DNA from: Carboxylicivirga caseinilyticus
GTDB taxonomy: Bacteria > Bacteroidota > Bacteroidia > Bacteroidales > Marinilabiliaceae
NCBI GenBank assembly: GCA_025499705.1
Contig: JAFMVE010000012.1
Span: forward strand, 1-64,000
Reading direction: 5' to 3'
DNA: 64,000 nucleotides
Numbering within the stretch: the first letter of the stretch is position 1; each line of letters begins with the position of its first letter. A model generated the notes under the pieces. The model searched no databases and had not been told where the DNA came from. It worked only from the letters and a program-made list of their open reading frames with translations. Positions 38,099-46,530 of this stretch are shown here, one piece after another. The position numbers were made by a program, and so were the translations under genes.

Positions 38099-39490
38099 AT
38101 GAATTTACATCAGATTTTGAAAATAGTTCGCAAATATCTGAATAAGGATGTCTCAATTACCTTGCTTTTTGGTGTGCTTTCCATTGCTTTTCGATATATA
38201 AATTTTGCTATTCCGGGAATTGAGAATATACAAAGCGATCTGCGGGAATTACCACTGATTATAGCTATCATACATCTGTCTAAACCTTATTTTTCAATTG
38301 GTCTGAGTGCAATATCTTCTATTTATTTTAAAAATATCATAACGATTAACTTGTATACTTTTGGAGGACATGTTATTCCGTTGTTTATCCTTTGGTATTT
38401 ATTTCATTCTCTGGAAAAACAAAAATTCAATAATATTAAGAATGCCATAGCCAGTTTATTTCTTGTTATCGTCTATTATATGATGTCATTTACATTGGCT
38501 TTTGTGCTTCCGAACGATATAAGTCATTTTGGGTTTGAGAACTTTTTATCTGGCTACGCAAAACTATTTGATGGTGCCAGCTTTGAAATGACCTATACAG
38601 CAATAGCTATCATGTTCTATTATGTGCAATATAAATTAAGACTTGAGCTTCAACATCATCAATTGCAACTCGAAAAAACAGTGGAAGATCGTACCTACCA
38701 TTTACACGAGGCAATTGAAGAAATTAAAACCACTCAAAACTATTTAGTTCAATCAGAAAAAATGGCCTCTTTAGGTACACTTACATCTGGTGTGGCTCAT
38801 GAAATAAATAATCCGCTGAATTTTATTTCCGGAGGAATTGAGATCATAAAAAGTTTGAAACCTGAAATAGAAAAAAGTGTAACTCCGGAGGTAAATGAAT
38901 CTTTTAATTTAGCTACTAATTTTATTAATGAGGGTTTTAATCGCTCCGTAGATGTAGTGAAAGCTCTAATGGCTTTTTCTAAAAATCCTCAATCCAGATT
39001 GGAAAAGAATGATATCCATACAATAATAGATAATACATTGCTTTTTCTTAGGACCAAAATGCCCGGAGAGACCTTAGTAGAAAAAAAATATGAGTTACAT
39101 ACCTTGGTGCCTGTTTATGCCGACAAGATGCATCAGGTGATGATTAATATTTTAAATAACGCAATTTTTATTCTAAATACAGAAGAGCTTAAAGAAAAAA
39201 GGATAGTAATCAGAACATTTGAGAAAGGTAATACTGCAGTGATAGAAATTTTTAATTCCGGTCCTGCCATTCCTGAGATATATATCAATCAAATTTTTGA
39301 TCCGTTTTTTACCACTAAGGATCCGGATAAGGGGAAAGGATTGGGTTTATCAATTTGTTATTCCATTATTGAAGAACATAATGGAGAAATTACAGTTTGT
39401 AATCTTGATGATGGGGTTCAATTCAGCATTTTGTTGCCTTTAAATGTAAATCTTGATAGGGATCAAATGCAAGATGGGTTAGGAGGGTAG
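38099..39490 (+). CDS. Membrane sensor histidine kinase (orphan)
   Basis: 463-residue kinase. The ATG at 38099 is preferred over a TTG three codons upstream. The first 180 residues form about five or six membrane segments with no recognisable sensor domain. A coiled-coil linker follows (about 182-220). HisKA has the H box SGVAHEINNPLNF (His 234), and the HATPase domain has ILNNAIFIL and GKGLGLSICYSIIEEHNGEI. No receiver domain is fused and no response regulator gene is adjacent, so its partner lies elsewhere. The membrane-embedded input suggests it senses a lipid, redox or membrane-linked signal, but that is speculation. Confidence 0.9.
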   Translation: MNLHQILKIVRKYLNKDVSITLLFGVLSIAFRYINFAIPGIENIQSDLRELPLIIAIIHLSKPYFSIGLSAISSIYFKNIITINLYTFGGHVIPLFILWYLFHSLEKQKFNNIKNAIASLFLVIVYYMMSFTLAFVLPNDISHFGFENFLSGYAKLFDGASFEMTYTAIAIMFYYVQYKLRLELQHHQLQLEKTVEDRTYHLHEAIEEIKTTQNYLVQSEKMASLGTLTSGVAHEINNPLNFISGGIEIIKSLKPEIEKSVTPEVNESFNLATNFINEGFNRSVDVVKALMAFSKNPQSRLEKNDIHTIIDNTLLFLRTKMPGETLVEKKYELHTLVPVYADKMHQVMINILNNAIFILNTEELKEKRIVIRTFEKGNTAVIEIFNSGPAIPEIYINQIFDPFFTTKDPDKGKGLGLSICYSIIEEHNGEITVCNLDDGVQFSILLPLNVNLDRDQMQDGLGG

Positions 39491-39589
39491 ATTACACATC
39501 GATATACTTCAACTGCTTGTTTGATATTTGTTTGTATGATTAAATTATTATTTAATTGCTTAATAATCTTTTATAAAGAACGAATAAGC

Positions 39590-39625
39590 TATCATAATAA
39601 TGTAGTTTAGCTAGATATTATGATA
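39590..39625. promoter_or_regulatory. Inverted repeat before the HEAT-repeat gene
   Basis: TATCATAATA (39590-39599) and TATTATGATA (39616-39625) are a perfect 10-bp inverted repeat with a 16-nt spacer, 57 bp before the start codon. It could be an operator or a leader hairpin. No standard -7 element was found in the gap. Confidence 0.4.
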
Positions 39626-39681
39626 AGGTATATATTATTTATATATTTATTCACGCGTTTAAATCTACTTAATCAAACCTA

Positions 39682-40521
39682 ATGAAAAAGATCCTAATTC
39701 TATTATCCGTTCTTGTTGTTTTTGTGTCGTGTTATCACGAACGTCAGGTTATTACTGTAACTACTTATCCTGATGAAGAAATAACATTGGAATCCTTGTC
39801 AAGTGTAAGTCAGTCAACTCTTTCACACATAGCTTTAAATGATTCCGACAAGGAAATGAGGAGAATGGCTATCCAACATCTTTTTTCCCAATCTACGCTT
39901 TCAAATATTGCTTTAAATGAAAGTGACAAAGAATTAAGAATGATGGCCATTGAGAAGGTAAATTCTCAATCAACTTTATCACATGTGGCTTTAAATGATA
40001 GCGACAGTAAAGTAAGGCGATTAGCCATTGAAAAGTTATATTCTCAATCAACTCTGTCGCACATTGCATTGAATGATAACGATAGGGAATTGCGAATGTT
40101 GGCAATCGAAAAACTAGAATCCCAGTCTACCTTATCCCATGTTGCCTTAAATGATAGCGACAGTAAAGTAAGGCGATTAGCCATTGAAAAGTTAAACTCT
40201 CAGTCAACTTTGTCGCACATTGCGTTGAATGATAACGATAGGGAATTGCGAATGTTGGCAATTGAGAAATTAAATTCTCAGTCTACCTTATCCCATGTAG
40301 CCTTAAATGATAGCGACACTAATGTAAGACGATTAGCCATTGAAAAGTTATACTCTCAATCAACACTATCACATATTGCTTTAAATGAAAGTGAGAAAGA
40401 ATTAAGAGTTTTGGCTATTCGAAAATTAACATCCCGATCCACTTTAACACATGTTTCAATAAATGATGAAGACAGTGAAATCAGGAAGTTGGCTTTAAGT
40501 CGTTTAACCCAGTTAAGATAA
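39682..40521 (+). CDS. Lipoprotein of nine tandem 26-residue HEAT-like repeats
   Basis: 279-residue lipoprotein (MKKILILLSVLVVFVSC, Cys 17). From residue 43 to 276 it consists of nine consecutive 26-residue repeats of the form SQSTLSHxALNDxDxxxRxxAIEKLx. Two short helices per unit are expected, as in HEAT or leucine-rich-variant repeats. Odd and even units alternate from the third on: HVALNDSDSKVRRLAIEKL with HIALNDNDRELRMLAIEKL, giving a 52-residue (156-bp) higher-order unit. Such solenoids bind proteins. It lies 191 bp after an orphan histidine kinase, with no other clear partner. I do not recognise a specific function; a cell-envelope protein-binding role is inferred. Confidence 0.82.
   Translation: MKKILILLSVLVVFVSCYHERQVITVTTYPDEEITLESLSSVSQSTLSHIALNDSDKEMRRMAIQHLFSQSTLSNIALNESDKELRMMAIEKVNSQSTLSHVALNDSDSKVRRLAIEKLYSQSTLSHIALNDNDRELRMLAIEKLESQSTLSHVALNDSDSKVRRLAIEKLNSQSTLSHIALNDNDRELRMLAIEKLNSQSTLSHVALNDSDTNVRRLAIEKLYSQSTLSHIALNESEKELRVLAIRKLTSRSTLTHVSINDEDSEIRKLALSRLTQLR
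39808..40509 (+). repeat. Nine 78-bp tandem repeats with 156-bp higher-order period
   Basis: The coding repeats start at 39808 and run for exactly nine 78-bp units. Units 3 and 5 (39964 and 40120) share a 48-base identical stretch, and units 4 and 6 are also nearly identical, so the 156-bp pair was copied recently. The outer units are diverged. Confidence 0.85.
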
Positions 40522-40573
40522 TTACACATGTTTCCTTTTTGTTGATCTTTCTGATATTTTAACTTTAAATGCA

Positions 40574-40600
40574 TAAAAAAAGTCGGCCCGTTGGCCGACT
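40574..40600 (-). terminator. Strong terminator of the starch operon
   Basis: On the minus strand AGTCGGCC and GGCCGACT (40593-40600 and 40581-40588) form an 8-bp G+C-rich stem with a 4-nt loop, followed by a run of seven T. It lies 33 bp after the GH97 stop codon. On the plus strand no T-run follows, so it serves only the minus-strand operon. Confidence 0.88.
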
Positions 40601-40633
40601 ATCAAGAAAATCTATGTTTAAATAACTTTACAG

Positions 40634-42706
40634 CTATTTTTTTATTAGTGAGATAGCAAAACCTCCTCCCGGAGCCAATTTAATTTGAATGCTATCTCCT
40701 TTTTTTATTTCTTTTTTAGTAATGTTATATAATGTTGGGTTCAAATCCCAGTCTGCCTTGGCATCATCAGAGTAAAGAGTGCATTCATATGAAGCATCAT
40801 CATCAAGAAAATCAAATGATATGGTTTCTTCACGTGCATCCTGATTGGTTATTCCGCCTACAAACCAATTATCAGATTGTTTGTCTTTACGTGCAATGGT
40901 ACAGAATTCACCTATTTCAGCATCAAGCACCTTTGTGTCTGACCAATCAACCGGCACATCTTTAATGAATTGTAAGGCATCTATACCAGCATAGTTTTCT
41001 GGTAAGTCAGCAGCCATCTGAATAGGACTGTAGAACACCACATATAGACCCAATTGATGAGCCAGCGTACTTTTTACACGATGTTTGAACGGGTAGTTTT
41101 TGCGTTCTTCATCAGTCTTCAGCTTCTTATAATCTTTGTTTACTGAGTTAACCAGTTGCAAATCAAATATACCCGGAGTATAATCCATGGGTCCGGCCAA
41201 ATTACGGGTAAAAGGTAAAATGGTATGATGGTTCAGTGTTGTTCCATCGCTCCATGCGTTAAATTCCTGTCCTCGCATACCTTCACCACTTAACAGGTTA
41301 GGGTACGTACGACTAAGTCCGCTTGGTTTAATTGGCTCATGAGTGTTAACAGCTATTTGATGTTGGGCAGCCAGTTTTACCGTATGGTTGTAATGATTCA
41401 CCATCCATTGATCGTAGTGATAGTGATTTTCTATTTTACCTACGTATCCTGTTTTAACCGCATGTACACCGTGATCCTGATAATATTGATAGGCATCTTC
41501 CAGTTGACGTTCGTAGTTCTCTACCTGACCACCTGTTTCGTGATGACCAATTATTTCAATGCCTTTTGATTGAGCATAAGCACTTAATTCATCCATATCG
41601 AAGTCGGCGTAAGGTTGGGTATAATCAAAATTAACCCAGCCATTCCAGCCTTTGTTCCATCCTTCAACCAAAACTCCACCAAAACCGTTTTCTGCAGCAA
41701 AATCAATATACCGTTTAACGTTAGCAGTATTGGCACCATGATTTTTACTTCCTTCGAGTTCCCATGTCGATTTTTTTACGTGCATCTCCCACCAGATACC
41801 CACATATTTCATTGGTTTGATAAAGCTTACATCTTCCAGCTTATTGGGTTCATTCAGGTTAAGTATCAGAGATGATTCAATCAGGTCGCCTGCTTTTTTA
41901 CCAACAGTAATGGTTCGCCATGGAGTACTGAAAGGCAGATTCACTTTTGCTATCTCACCAGGTTTTCCGGCTGCTGCCATATTAATTTCCAGATTTTCAG
42001 GATTAAGGCATAATGATGAGCCCGGATAGTTTACCAATGCCGCTTCATGGATGCTCAGGTAATTACCAGCCGGTGTTTTCATGGTTACCGGAGTGTTAAA
42101 ACCTGTTGCGCATGGGAAGTATTGAGCATGTCCCTCAGGCGCTGACTGATTGCGCAGTTCTTCAGTTATCTCACTTAATAAAGTAGTCTGATAGATGTAT
42201 TCATCATTTTCCCAGCAAGGAGCAATCCACCATGTTTTATTGTCTGAAGCCATATTAAACTGAGTAGCTTCACTGTTCACAATTGCTTCACCCTCGCCCT
42301 GAATGGTGTATCTGAACCCCAAACCATCATTATAAACTCTAAAAGTAACATCAATTTGTAGATTATCTTTTTCCAGACTTATAATTCCCTGATTGTAATA
42401 GTTGTTAATCTCAGCATATTGCCCCCATACAGGTTCCCATTTGTCTTTAACAGTACTGATTGACACCTTTTTCATTTGTACTCCGGAACTTAAGTCAATT
42501 CCGTTTATTTTCAGCCCAAGAGCTGCATTGGTAATTAATTTTTCACCATTAAAGATTACTGAGTAAATAGGTTGTCCTGCCTTGTTGACTTCCACATTCA
42601 CCTGAATATTCTGATCAGGTGAATGGATCGTATTTTTACTGTCATCCTTACAGGAAGTCAGTAAAACAAGACTAACCATTAGTATATTTATAAAGTATTG
42701 TTTCAT
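40634..42706 (-). CDS. susB: GH97 alpha-glucosidase, inverting SusB-like type
   Basis: 690-residue exported enzyme, last gene of the starch operon. It starts with a lipoprotein-like signal (MKQYFINILMVSLVLLTSC). The N-terminal supersandwich (about 25-290), TIM barrel and C-terminal domain (about 600-688) are complete. At the position of the retaining-enzyme nucleophile it has Gly (HAVKTGYVGK). Glu 457 (NTHEPIKPSG), Glu 475 (SGEGMRG) and Glu 481 (RGQEFNAW) instead match the carboxylates of inverting SusB (BtGH97a) alpha-glucosidase. SusB splits maltooligosaccharides to glucose in the periplasm; the lipobox here suggests membrane anchoring. It lies 81 bp after the amylase gene with a hairpin between. 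Confidence 0.93.
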   Translation of the reverse strand: MKQYFINILMVSLVLLTSCKDDSKNTIHSPDQNIQVNVEVNKAGQPIYSVIFNGEKLITNAALGLKINGIDLSSGVQMKKVSISTVKDKWEPVWGQYAEINNYYNQGIISLEKDNLQIDVTFRVYNDGLGFRYTIQGEGEAIVNSEATQFNMASDNKTWWIAPCWENDEYIYQTTLLSEITEELRNQSAPEGHAQYFPCATGFNTPVTMKTPAGNYLSIHEAALVNYPGSSLCLNPENLEINMAAAGKPGEIAKVNLPFSTPWRTITVGKKAGDLIESSLILNLNEPNKLEDVSFIKPMKYVGIWWEMHVKKSTWELEGSKNHGANTANVKRYIDFAAENGFGGVLVEGWNKGWNGWVNFDYTQPYADFDMDELSAYAQSKGIEIIGHHETGGQVENYERQLEDAYQYYQDHGVHAVKTGYVGKIENHYHYDQWMVNHYNHTVKLAAQHQIAVNTHEPIKPSGLSRTYPNLLSGEGMRGQEFNAWSDGTTLNHHTILPFTRNLAGPMDYTPGIFDLQLVNSVNKDYKKLKTDEERKNYPFKHRVKSTLAHQLGLYVVFYSPIQMAADLPENYAGIDALQFIKDVPVDWSDTKVLDAEIGEFCTIARKDKQSDNWFVGGITNQDAREETISFDFLDDDASYECTLYSDDAKADWDLNPTLYNITKKEIKKGDSIQIKLAPGGGFAISLIKK

Positions 42707-42720
42707 TTTGAAAAGTTTTC

Positions 42721-42744
42721 ATTGAGACTATTATTTATCTCAAT
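42721..42744 (-). other. Intercistronic hairpin between amylase and GH97
   Basis: ATTGAGA (42721-42727) and TCTCAAT (42738-42744) form a 7-bp stem with a 10-nt loop inside the 81-bp gap. No U-tract follows on the minus strand, so mRNA processing or stability is more likely than termination. Confidence 0.4.
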
Positions 42745-42787
42745 TATATAATAATATATGTCTTTCGCACTTAATTTCTATAATTTA

Positions 42788-44158
42788 TTATTTTTTTAGG
42801 ATTAAGAATTCATAAGGCGACAGACTAATTGTTTCATCTAGTGTAATGGATGTGTTATCCATCAGGTTTGATCTGATATCAGATATGAAAATATCAGGTA
42901 TTGTTAATGTAGTGTTAGTGTTTCTAACATTTGCAATTACTAATACACTTTCATCATCAAGAAAGCGGTTGAAACAAATCACATTTTCATCAGCAAATGT
43001 TTCCAGTGAGCCTGTTTTAAAGACATCCGAAGAATTGTATATGGCCATTATTTTTTGATAGGACAAATTAATATCCTGATTGTTGTCCCAGTTAACATTT
43101 ACAAAATTGAAGAAGTTAATGGTTGAACTATAGCCAACTTCTTGAGAACTATACATTAGCGGCACACCTCCTAAAGTTGTTGAAATAACATAAGCCGACA
43201 GAGCACCTTGCTGACTCTTGTACTTCGTGATAGGGCTGTTTTCAGAGGCACGGTCGTGATTGGTGGTGAAACGCAGTTTCTGTTTTCCAACCGGTATCTG
43301 GTTATACTCGTTTTGGTGAGATGTATACAATTCAGAAGTTTGTTTTGTTCCATTGTAAATACCTTCCAGAACATCACAGAAATTCCATCCGTAATCCAAA
43401 TCAAAACCAGCCTGAAGATTAATAGGATCTGTTCCTTCGGCAAGCATTAAAACAGTACGTCCCTCTTGCATGTTTTTTAGCTGGTAAACTGCATCGCGCC
43501 AGAAGCCGGCAGGAATCCAGTCTGCAGCATCACAACGAAAACCATCCACATTGGCTTCGCGCACCCAAAACTTCATGGATGATATCATTTCGGCTCTCAT
43601 CTCATGGTTATTGAAATTAAGATCAGCCACATCAGACCAATTGGTTCCAACCGGAGGAATTATATTGCCGTTTGCATCTTGAGTATACCAATCTTTATGA
43701 TTTTTAACCCACTCGTTATCCCATGAAGTATGATTACCCACCCAATCAATAATAACAGCCATTTCTCTGTCATGGGCTTGTTTAACCAGTTCTCTTAAAT
43801 CGTCCAGTGTTCCGTATTCAGGTTCTGTTGCTGTATAGTTTTTAATACAATAGGGCGATCCAATGGCATTTTCAACACCTTGTTCGTTAACAGGCATTAA
43901 CCAAAGTACATTTACTCCTAATGATTTTATCTCATCTAATCGTTCAGTAATAGCATTGAAAGAATTGTTCTGTGCAAATACTCGCTGGTTAGCTTCGTAC
44001 ATGACGATGTTTTCAATGGAAGGTACTTTATCAAAAGGTTCGCCATAAAATTGTTCGGTCTCTGTTTGTTCTACAGGTGTAGGTATGTCATTGTCGTTGC
44101 AAGCCGCGAACAATGACAAGGTCATAAATAAGCCTGTTAAAAAAAATATCTTCTTCAT
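42788..44158 (-). CDS. GH13 alpha-amylase lipoprotein (SusG role)
   Basis: 456-residue alpha-amylase. The ATG at 44158 gives a lipoprotein signal (MKKIFFLTGLFMTLSLFAAC); an in-frame GTG at 44200 would lie inside the upstream hairpin. The GH13 motifs are complete: VDWVGNHTSW region I, DGFRCDAADW with the nucleophile Asp near 210, MLAEGTDP with the acid/base Glu near 240, and TTNHDRASEN with the stabilising Asp near 304. A C-terminal beta-domain ends the protein. As an anchored amylase in a Sus operon it probably cleaves starch at the cell surface, as SusG does, but it is shorter than SusG and has no visible inserted starch-binding module. Confidence 0.93.
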   Translation of the reverse strand: MKKIFFLTGLFMTLSLFAACNDNDIPTPVEQTETEQFYGEPFDKVPSIENIVMYEANQRVFAQNNSFNAITERLDEIKSLGVNVLWLMPVNEQGVENAIGSPYCIKNYTATEPEYGTLDDLRELVKQAHDREMAVIIDWVGNHTSWDNEWVKNHKDWYTQDANGNIIPPVGTNWSDVADLNFNNHEMRAEMISSMKFWVREANVDGFRCDAADWIPAGFWRDAVYQLKNMQEGRTVLMLAEGTDPINLQAGFDLDYGWNFCDVLEGIYNGTKQTSELYTSHQNEYNQIPVGKQKLRFTTNHDRASENSPITKYKSQQGALSAYVISTTLGGVPLMYSSQEVGYSSTINFFNFVNVNWDNNQDINLSYQKIMAIYNSSDVFKTGSLETFADENVICFNRFLDDESVLVIANVRNTNTTLTIPDIFISDIRSNLMDNTSITLDETISLSPYEFLILKK

Positions 44159-44193
44159 AAAATCACTGTTATTTTCCCAAGTTAATTTGAATC

Positions 44194-44230
44194 CGGACAC
44201 ACTTGCAAAATATCACATAGTGTGTCTGGG
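44194..44230 (-). other. Intercistronic hairpin between SusE-like and amylase genes
   Basis: CCGGACACAC (44194-44203) pairs with GTGTGTCTGG (44221-44230) through 10 bp with one mismatch or wobble and a 17-nt loop. It is 7 bp after the upstream stop and 36 bp before the amylase start. No U-tract follows on the minus strand, so it probably protects or divides the mRNA rather than ending it. Confidence 0.55.
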
Positions 44231-44236
44231 GTACTT

Positions 44237-45322
44237 TTAGTTACAATCCACTACTGTATAGGAATCTGAAGTTATTTCAAAACATATATCTTCAGTAATT
44301 GACATGGAAAGATCAAATTGACCTCCATCACCACCAACTCCGTTATTAAAGATTACATTACCGGCTGATTGACCTGCTGGAACGGTTACAGTGCACCAGC
44401 CTTCAGCATCGGGTGTTGGCATTTGACCTGGCCATGCACCAAAAGTTTCACCTACAGGATCTCCTCCCCAGGCGTAAATTCCAAATGATGTCCAGTCTGA
44501 GCCTACATATTTCCAACGTATGGTAATAGGTAATGAAGGACAATCAACAGCTGTAAAAGTGTTATTGTCAGTATCAAATTCGTAACATGCACTTTCCATC
44601 GGATCGTTTAAGAAATCGAATTGCTGACCGGCTCCATTATTATTTATAATCAAATTAACAGGGCGATTTGTTGGTACTGTAAATGAGTACCATCCTTCGG
44701 CATTAGCAGTTAATACCTGACCCGGCCAGCCACCATAAACTTCTGATTCGCCCCAGGCATAAACTGCAAACTCACTCCAGCTACCTGCAGCTTGTTTAAA
44801 TCTGATGGTTAGCTCTTCTGGTTCCCATTGAGCTACTTTTGAAACAACCACAGGTATCGAATTGGAAATAATAGAATCGGAACTTCCTTCATAGGTAGCC
44901 ACTATCCTTAATTCAATGTTTTGTGTGCCTTCAAAATCTTCACCTGCCAGACTTTCAGCTATTTTATAAAGTGTTGCAGAATAAATATCAGAGAAAAGCC
45001 CGTCAGTTTCATCCACTATAACTTTTGATTCGAAATTCTGGCTTAGAATTCCGGCTTCCACTGCATAGCTCATGTTTTTAGTGTCAACTGGCAAACCATT
45101 TTCGTAAGAGATACGCGGACGAGACCAGGTTGTACGGAACAAAAAGTCACCATCGTCACCTTCTTCCGGTGCATCCAATATAAATTCATTTTCAGTTAAT
45201 GCATTCAAAACCGGATTTGTTATTACAATATCTCCTCCTGCAGAACGTTCGTAGTTTTCCTCGCAGGAATACATAATAACTGCAAGAAATATGAAACCAA
45301 TGATATATTTTATTGTACTCAT
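44237..45322 (-). CDS. SusE/F-type starch-binding lipoprotein with two CBM26-like modules
   Basis: 361-residue surface lipoprotein (VIMYSC followed by EEN, Cys near 20). The first part (about 25-190) is the SusE-type N-terminal domain. Two similar C-terminal modules follow (about 193-275 and 280-360), each starting with TIR[FW]K, continuing xxFxxYAW, WPGQ and AEGWYSFTVP or the like, and ending in TxVDC. This is the pattern of starch-binding CBM26. The protein would hold starch near the SusCD transporter. It lies 20 bp after the preceding SusE/F-type gene and is followed by a hairpin. The CBM26-like assignment rests on the W and YAW pattern seen by eye. Confidence 0.82.
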   Translation of the reverse strand: MSTIKYIIGFIFLAVIMYSCEENYERSAGGDIVITNPVLNALTENEFILDAPEEGDDGDFLFRTTWSRPRISYENGLPVDTKNMSYAVEAGILSQNFESKVIVDETDGLFSDIYSATLYKIAESLAGEDFEGTQNIELRIVATYEGSSDSIISNSIPVVVSKVAQWEPEELTIRFKQAAGSWSEFAVYAWGESEVYGGWPGQVLTANAEGWYSFTVPTNRPVNLIINNNGAGQQFDFLNDPMESACYEFDTDNNTFTAVDCPSLPITIRWKYVGSDWTSFGIYAWGGDPVGETFGAWPGQMPTPDAEGWCTVTVPAGQSAGNVIFNNGVGGDGGQFDLSMSITEDICFEITSDSYTVVDCN

Positions 45323-45342
45323 GATAATTTCTTTTTTAAGTT

Positions 45343-46497
45343 TTATTCCTGAAACATTACCACATAATGTCCTGTAAGGTCGTTGAAACGGATATTGTAA
45401 GTACCCAAACCGTATTCATCCAGACTGATGTTATTGTCGTGAGTAGTTGGGTTTAATTCTGCAACACCCCACGGAGTATCTGTTGTTACTTTTGGACACC
45501 AGCGATTATCCCAGCTATTGTTTGCTCGGAATTTAACACCATACTCAATGTTGTCAAGCGTAATATCCAAACTCCATTGATGAGGGTCGTAACTTGAAAC
45601 AACCATGTTGGGTTCATTGGTAGCTCCCCACTCTGAGAAGGCTCCAACAAAATTCATTACCGGCCATTCGGTTGCTCCACTTGCATCATATGTTTCAATT
45701 AACCATGTCATGGCACCTAAATCAATAGTAATTGTATAGTAGCCATCTGTCTCTATGAAGAATGCACCAAAATCACCAAATTCCAAAACACCACCAGCAC
45801 CTGCGCAATACATCTTATCCCAGGTGCCCAGATTACTTTCGGCACAAAGCTTAAAGTAAGTGTTGCCGGCTATAAAACCTGTGTAGGTATATGTATAATC
45901 ATCAGAGGAACTACTATTACGATACATCATAAACTCAGTACTTGTATTATTCCAACCTTGCATATCACCAATAATATAAATTGGTTCGATATCCGTTGGA
46001 GGAATGTAGGTAGTGATGGTTACAGGTAGTGTGTTGGCTGAATTAACAACATTGTTGGTATTTCCTTCGCCATAGGTTGCAACTACTCTCATTTCGTAAT
46101 TTACGGCTTCTGCCGGTTGAACTTCAAATTCGTTTAGTAAGAATGTATTCAAATCGGCAACAAATACATCAGTATATAATTGCATTGTGGAAGCAAGTGT
46201 TTTGGCATTGGCAAAATTATTTCCTTCCAGATCGATTTGCAACTGGTAGCTAACAGGACCAGCCGGCATTGATTTATCCGAACCATCAAGATAAAAGAAT
46301 GTCTCGGTCCATGTGATAGTAAATAGTAAAGGGTTAGTTCCTGTTTCTACTGTTTCAAGAACAATCATATTTGAAGGCAGATAGTTTAATTGACTGGCTT
46401 CTATATGAGTCAGTATCGGATTGTTTTCGTCATCGTTACAACTAAAAAGTGTAACAGATAAGAGTAACAAACTCAGATATATTATTTGTTTTTTCAT
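45343..46497 (-). CDS. SusE/SusF-family starch-binding lipoprotein
   Basis: 384-residue surface lipoprotein (MKKQIIYLSLLLLSVTLFSC, Cys 20). The N-terminal SusE domain (about 25-165, ASQLNYLPSNMIVLETVETGTNPLLFTITW) is followed by two starch-binding beta-sandwich modules (about 175-270 with IYIIGDMQGWN and YFKLCAESNLGTWDKMYC; about 278-384 with NFVGAFSEWGATNEPN and VKFRANNSWDNRW). Aromatic residues of the type that bind starch are present in both. Position after SusD and before the CBM26-type lipoprotein matches susE/susF order. Which of the two lipoproteins is the SusE or SusF equivalent cannot be decided. Confidence 0.88.
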   Translation of the reverse strand: MKKQIIYLSLLLLSVTLFSCNDDENNPILTHIEASQLNYLPSNMIVLETVETGTNPLLFTITWTETFFYLDGSDKSMPAGPVSYQLQIDLEGNNFANAKTLASTMQLYTDVFVADLNTFLLNEFEVQPAEAVNYEMRVVATYGEGNTNNVVNSANTLPVTITTYIPPTDIEPIYIIGDMQGWNNTSTEFMMYRNSSSSDDYTYTYTGFIAGNTYFKLCAESNLGTWDKMYCAGAGGVLEFGDFGAFFIETDGYYTITIDLGAMTWLIETYDASGATEWPVMNFVGAFSEWGATNEPNMVVSSYDPHQWSLDITLDNIEYGVKFRANNSWDNRWCPKVTTDTPWGVAELNPTTHDNNISLDEYGLGTYNIRFNDLTGHYVVMFQE

Positions 46498-46530
46498 GTT
46501 AATTCAGTTTTTTGATTTATGTTTCACCAA

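Noticed and set aside
39808-40509. Regular repeats considered as a CRISPR array
   Set aside because: Units are contiguous 78-bp in-frame coding repeats without spacers.
44159-44200. GTG extension of the amylase gene
   Set aside because: It would start inside the strong intercistronic hairpin; the ATG at 44158 begins a proper lipoprotein signal.
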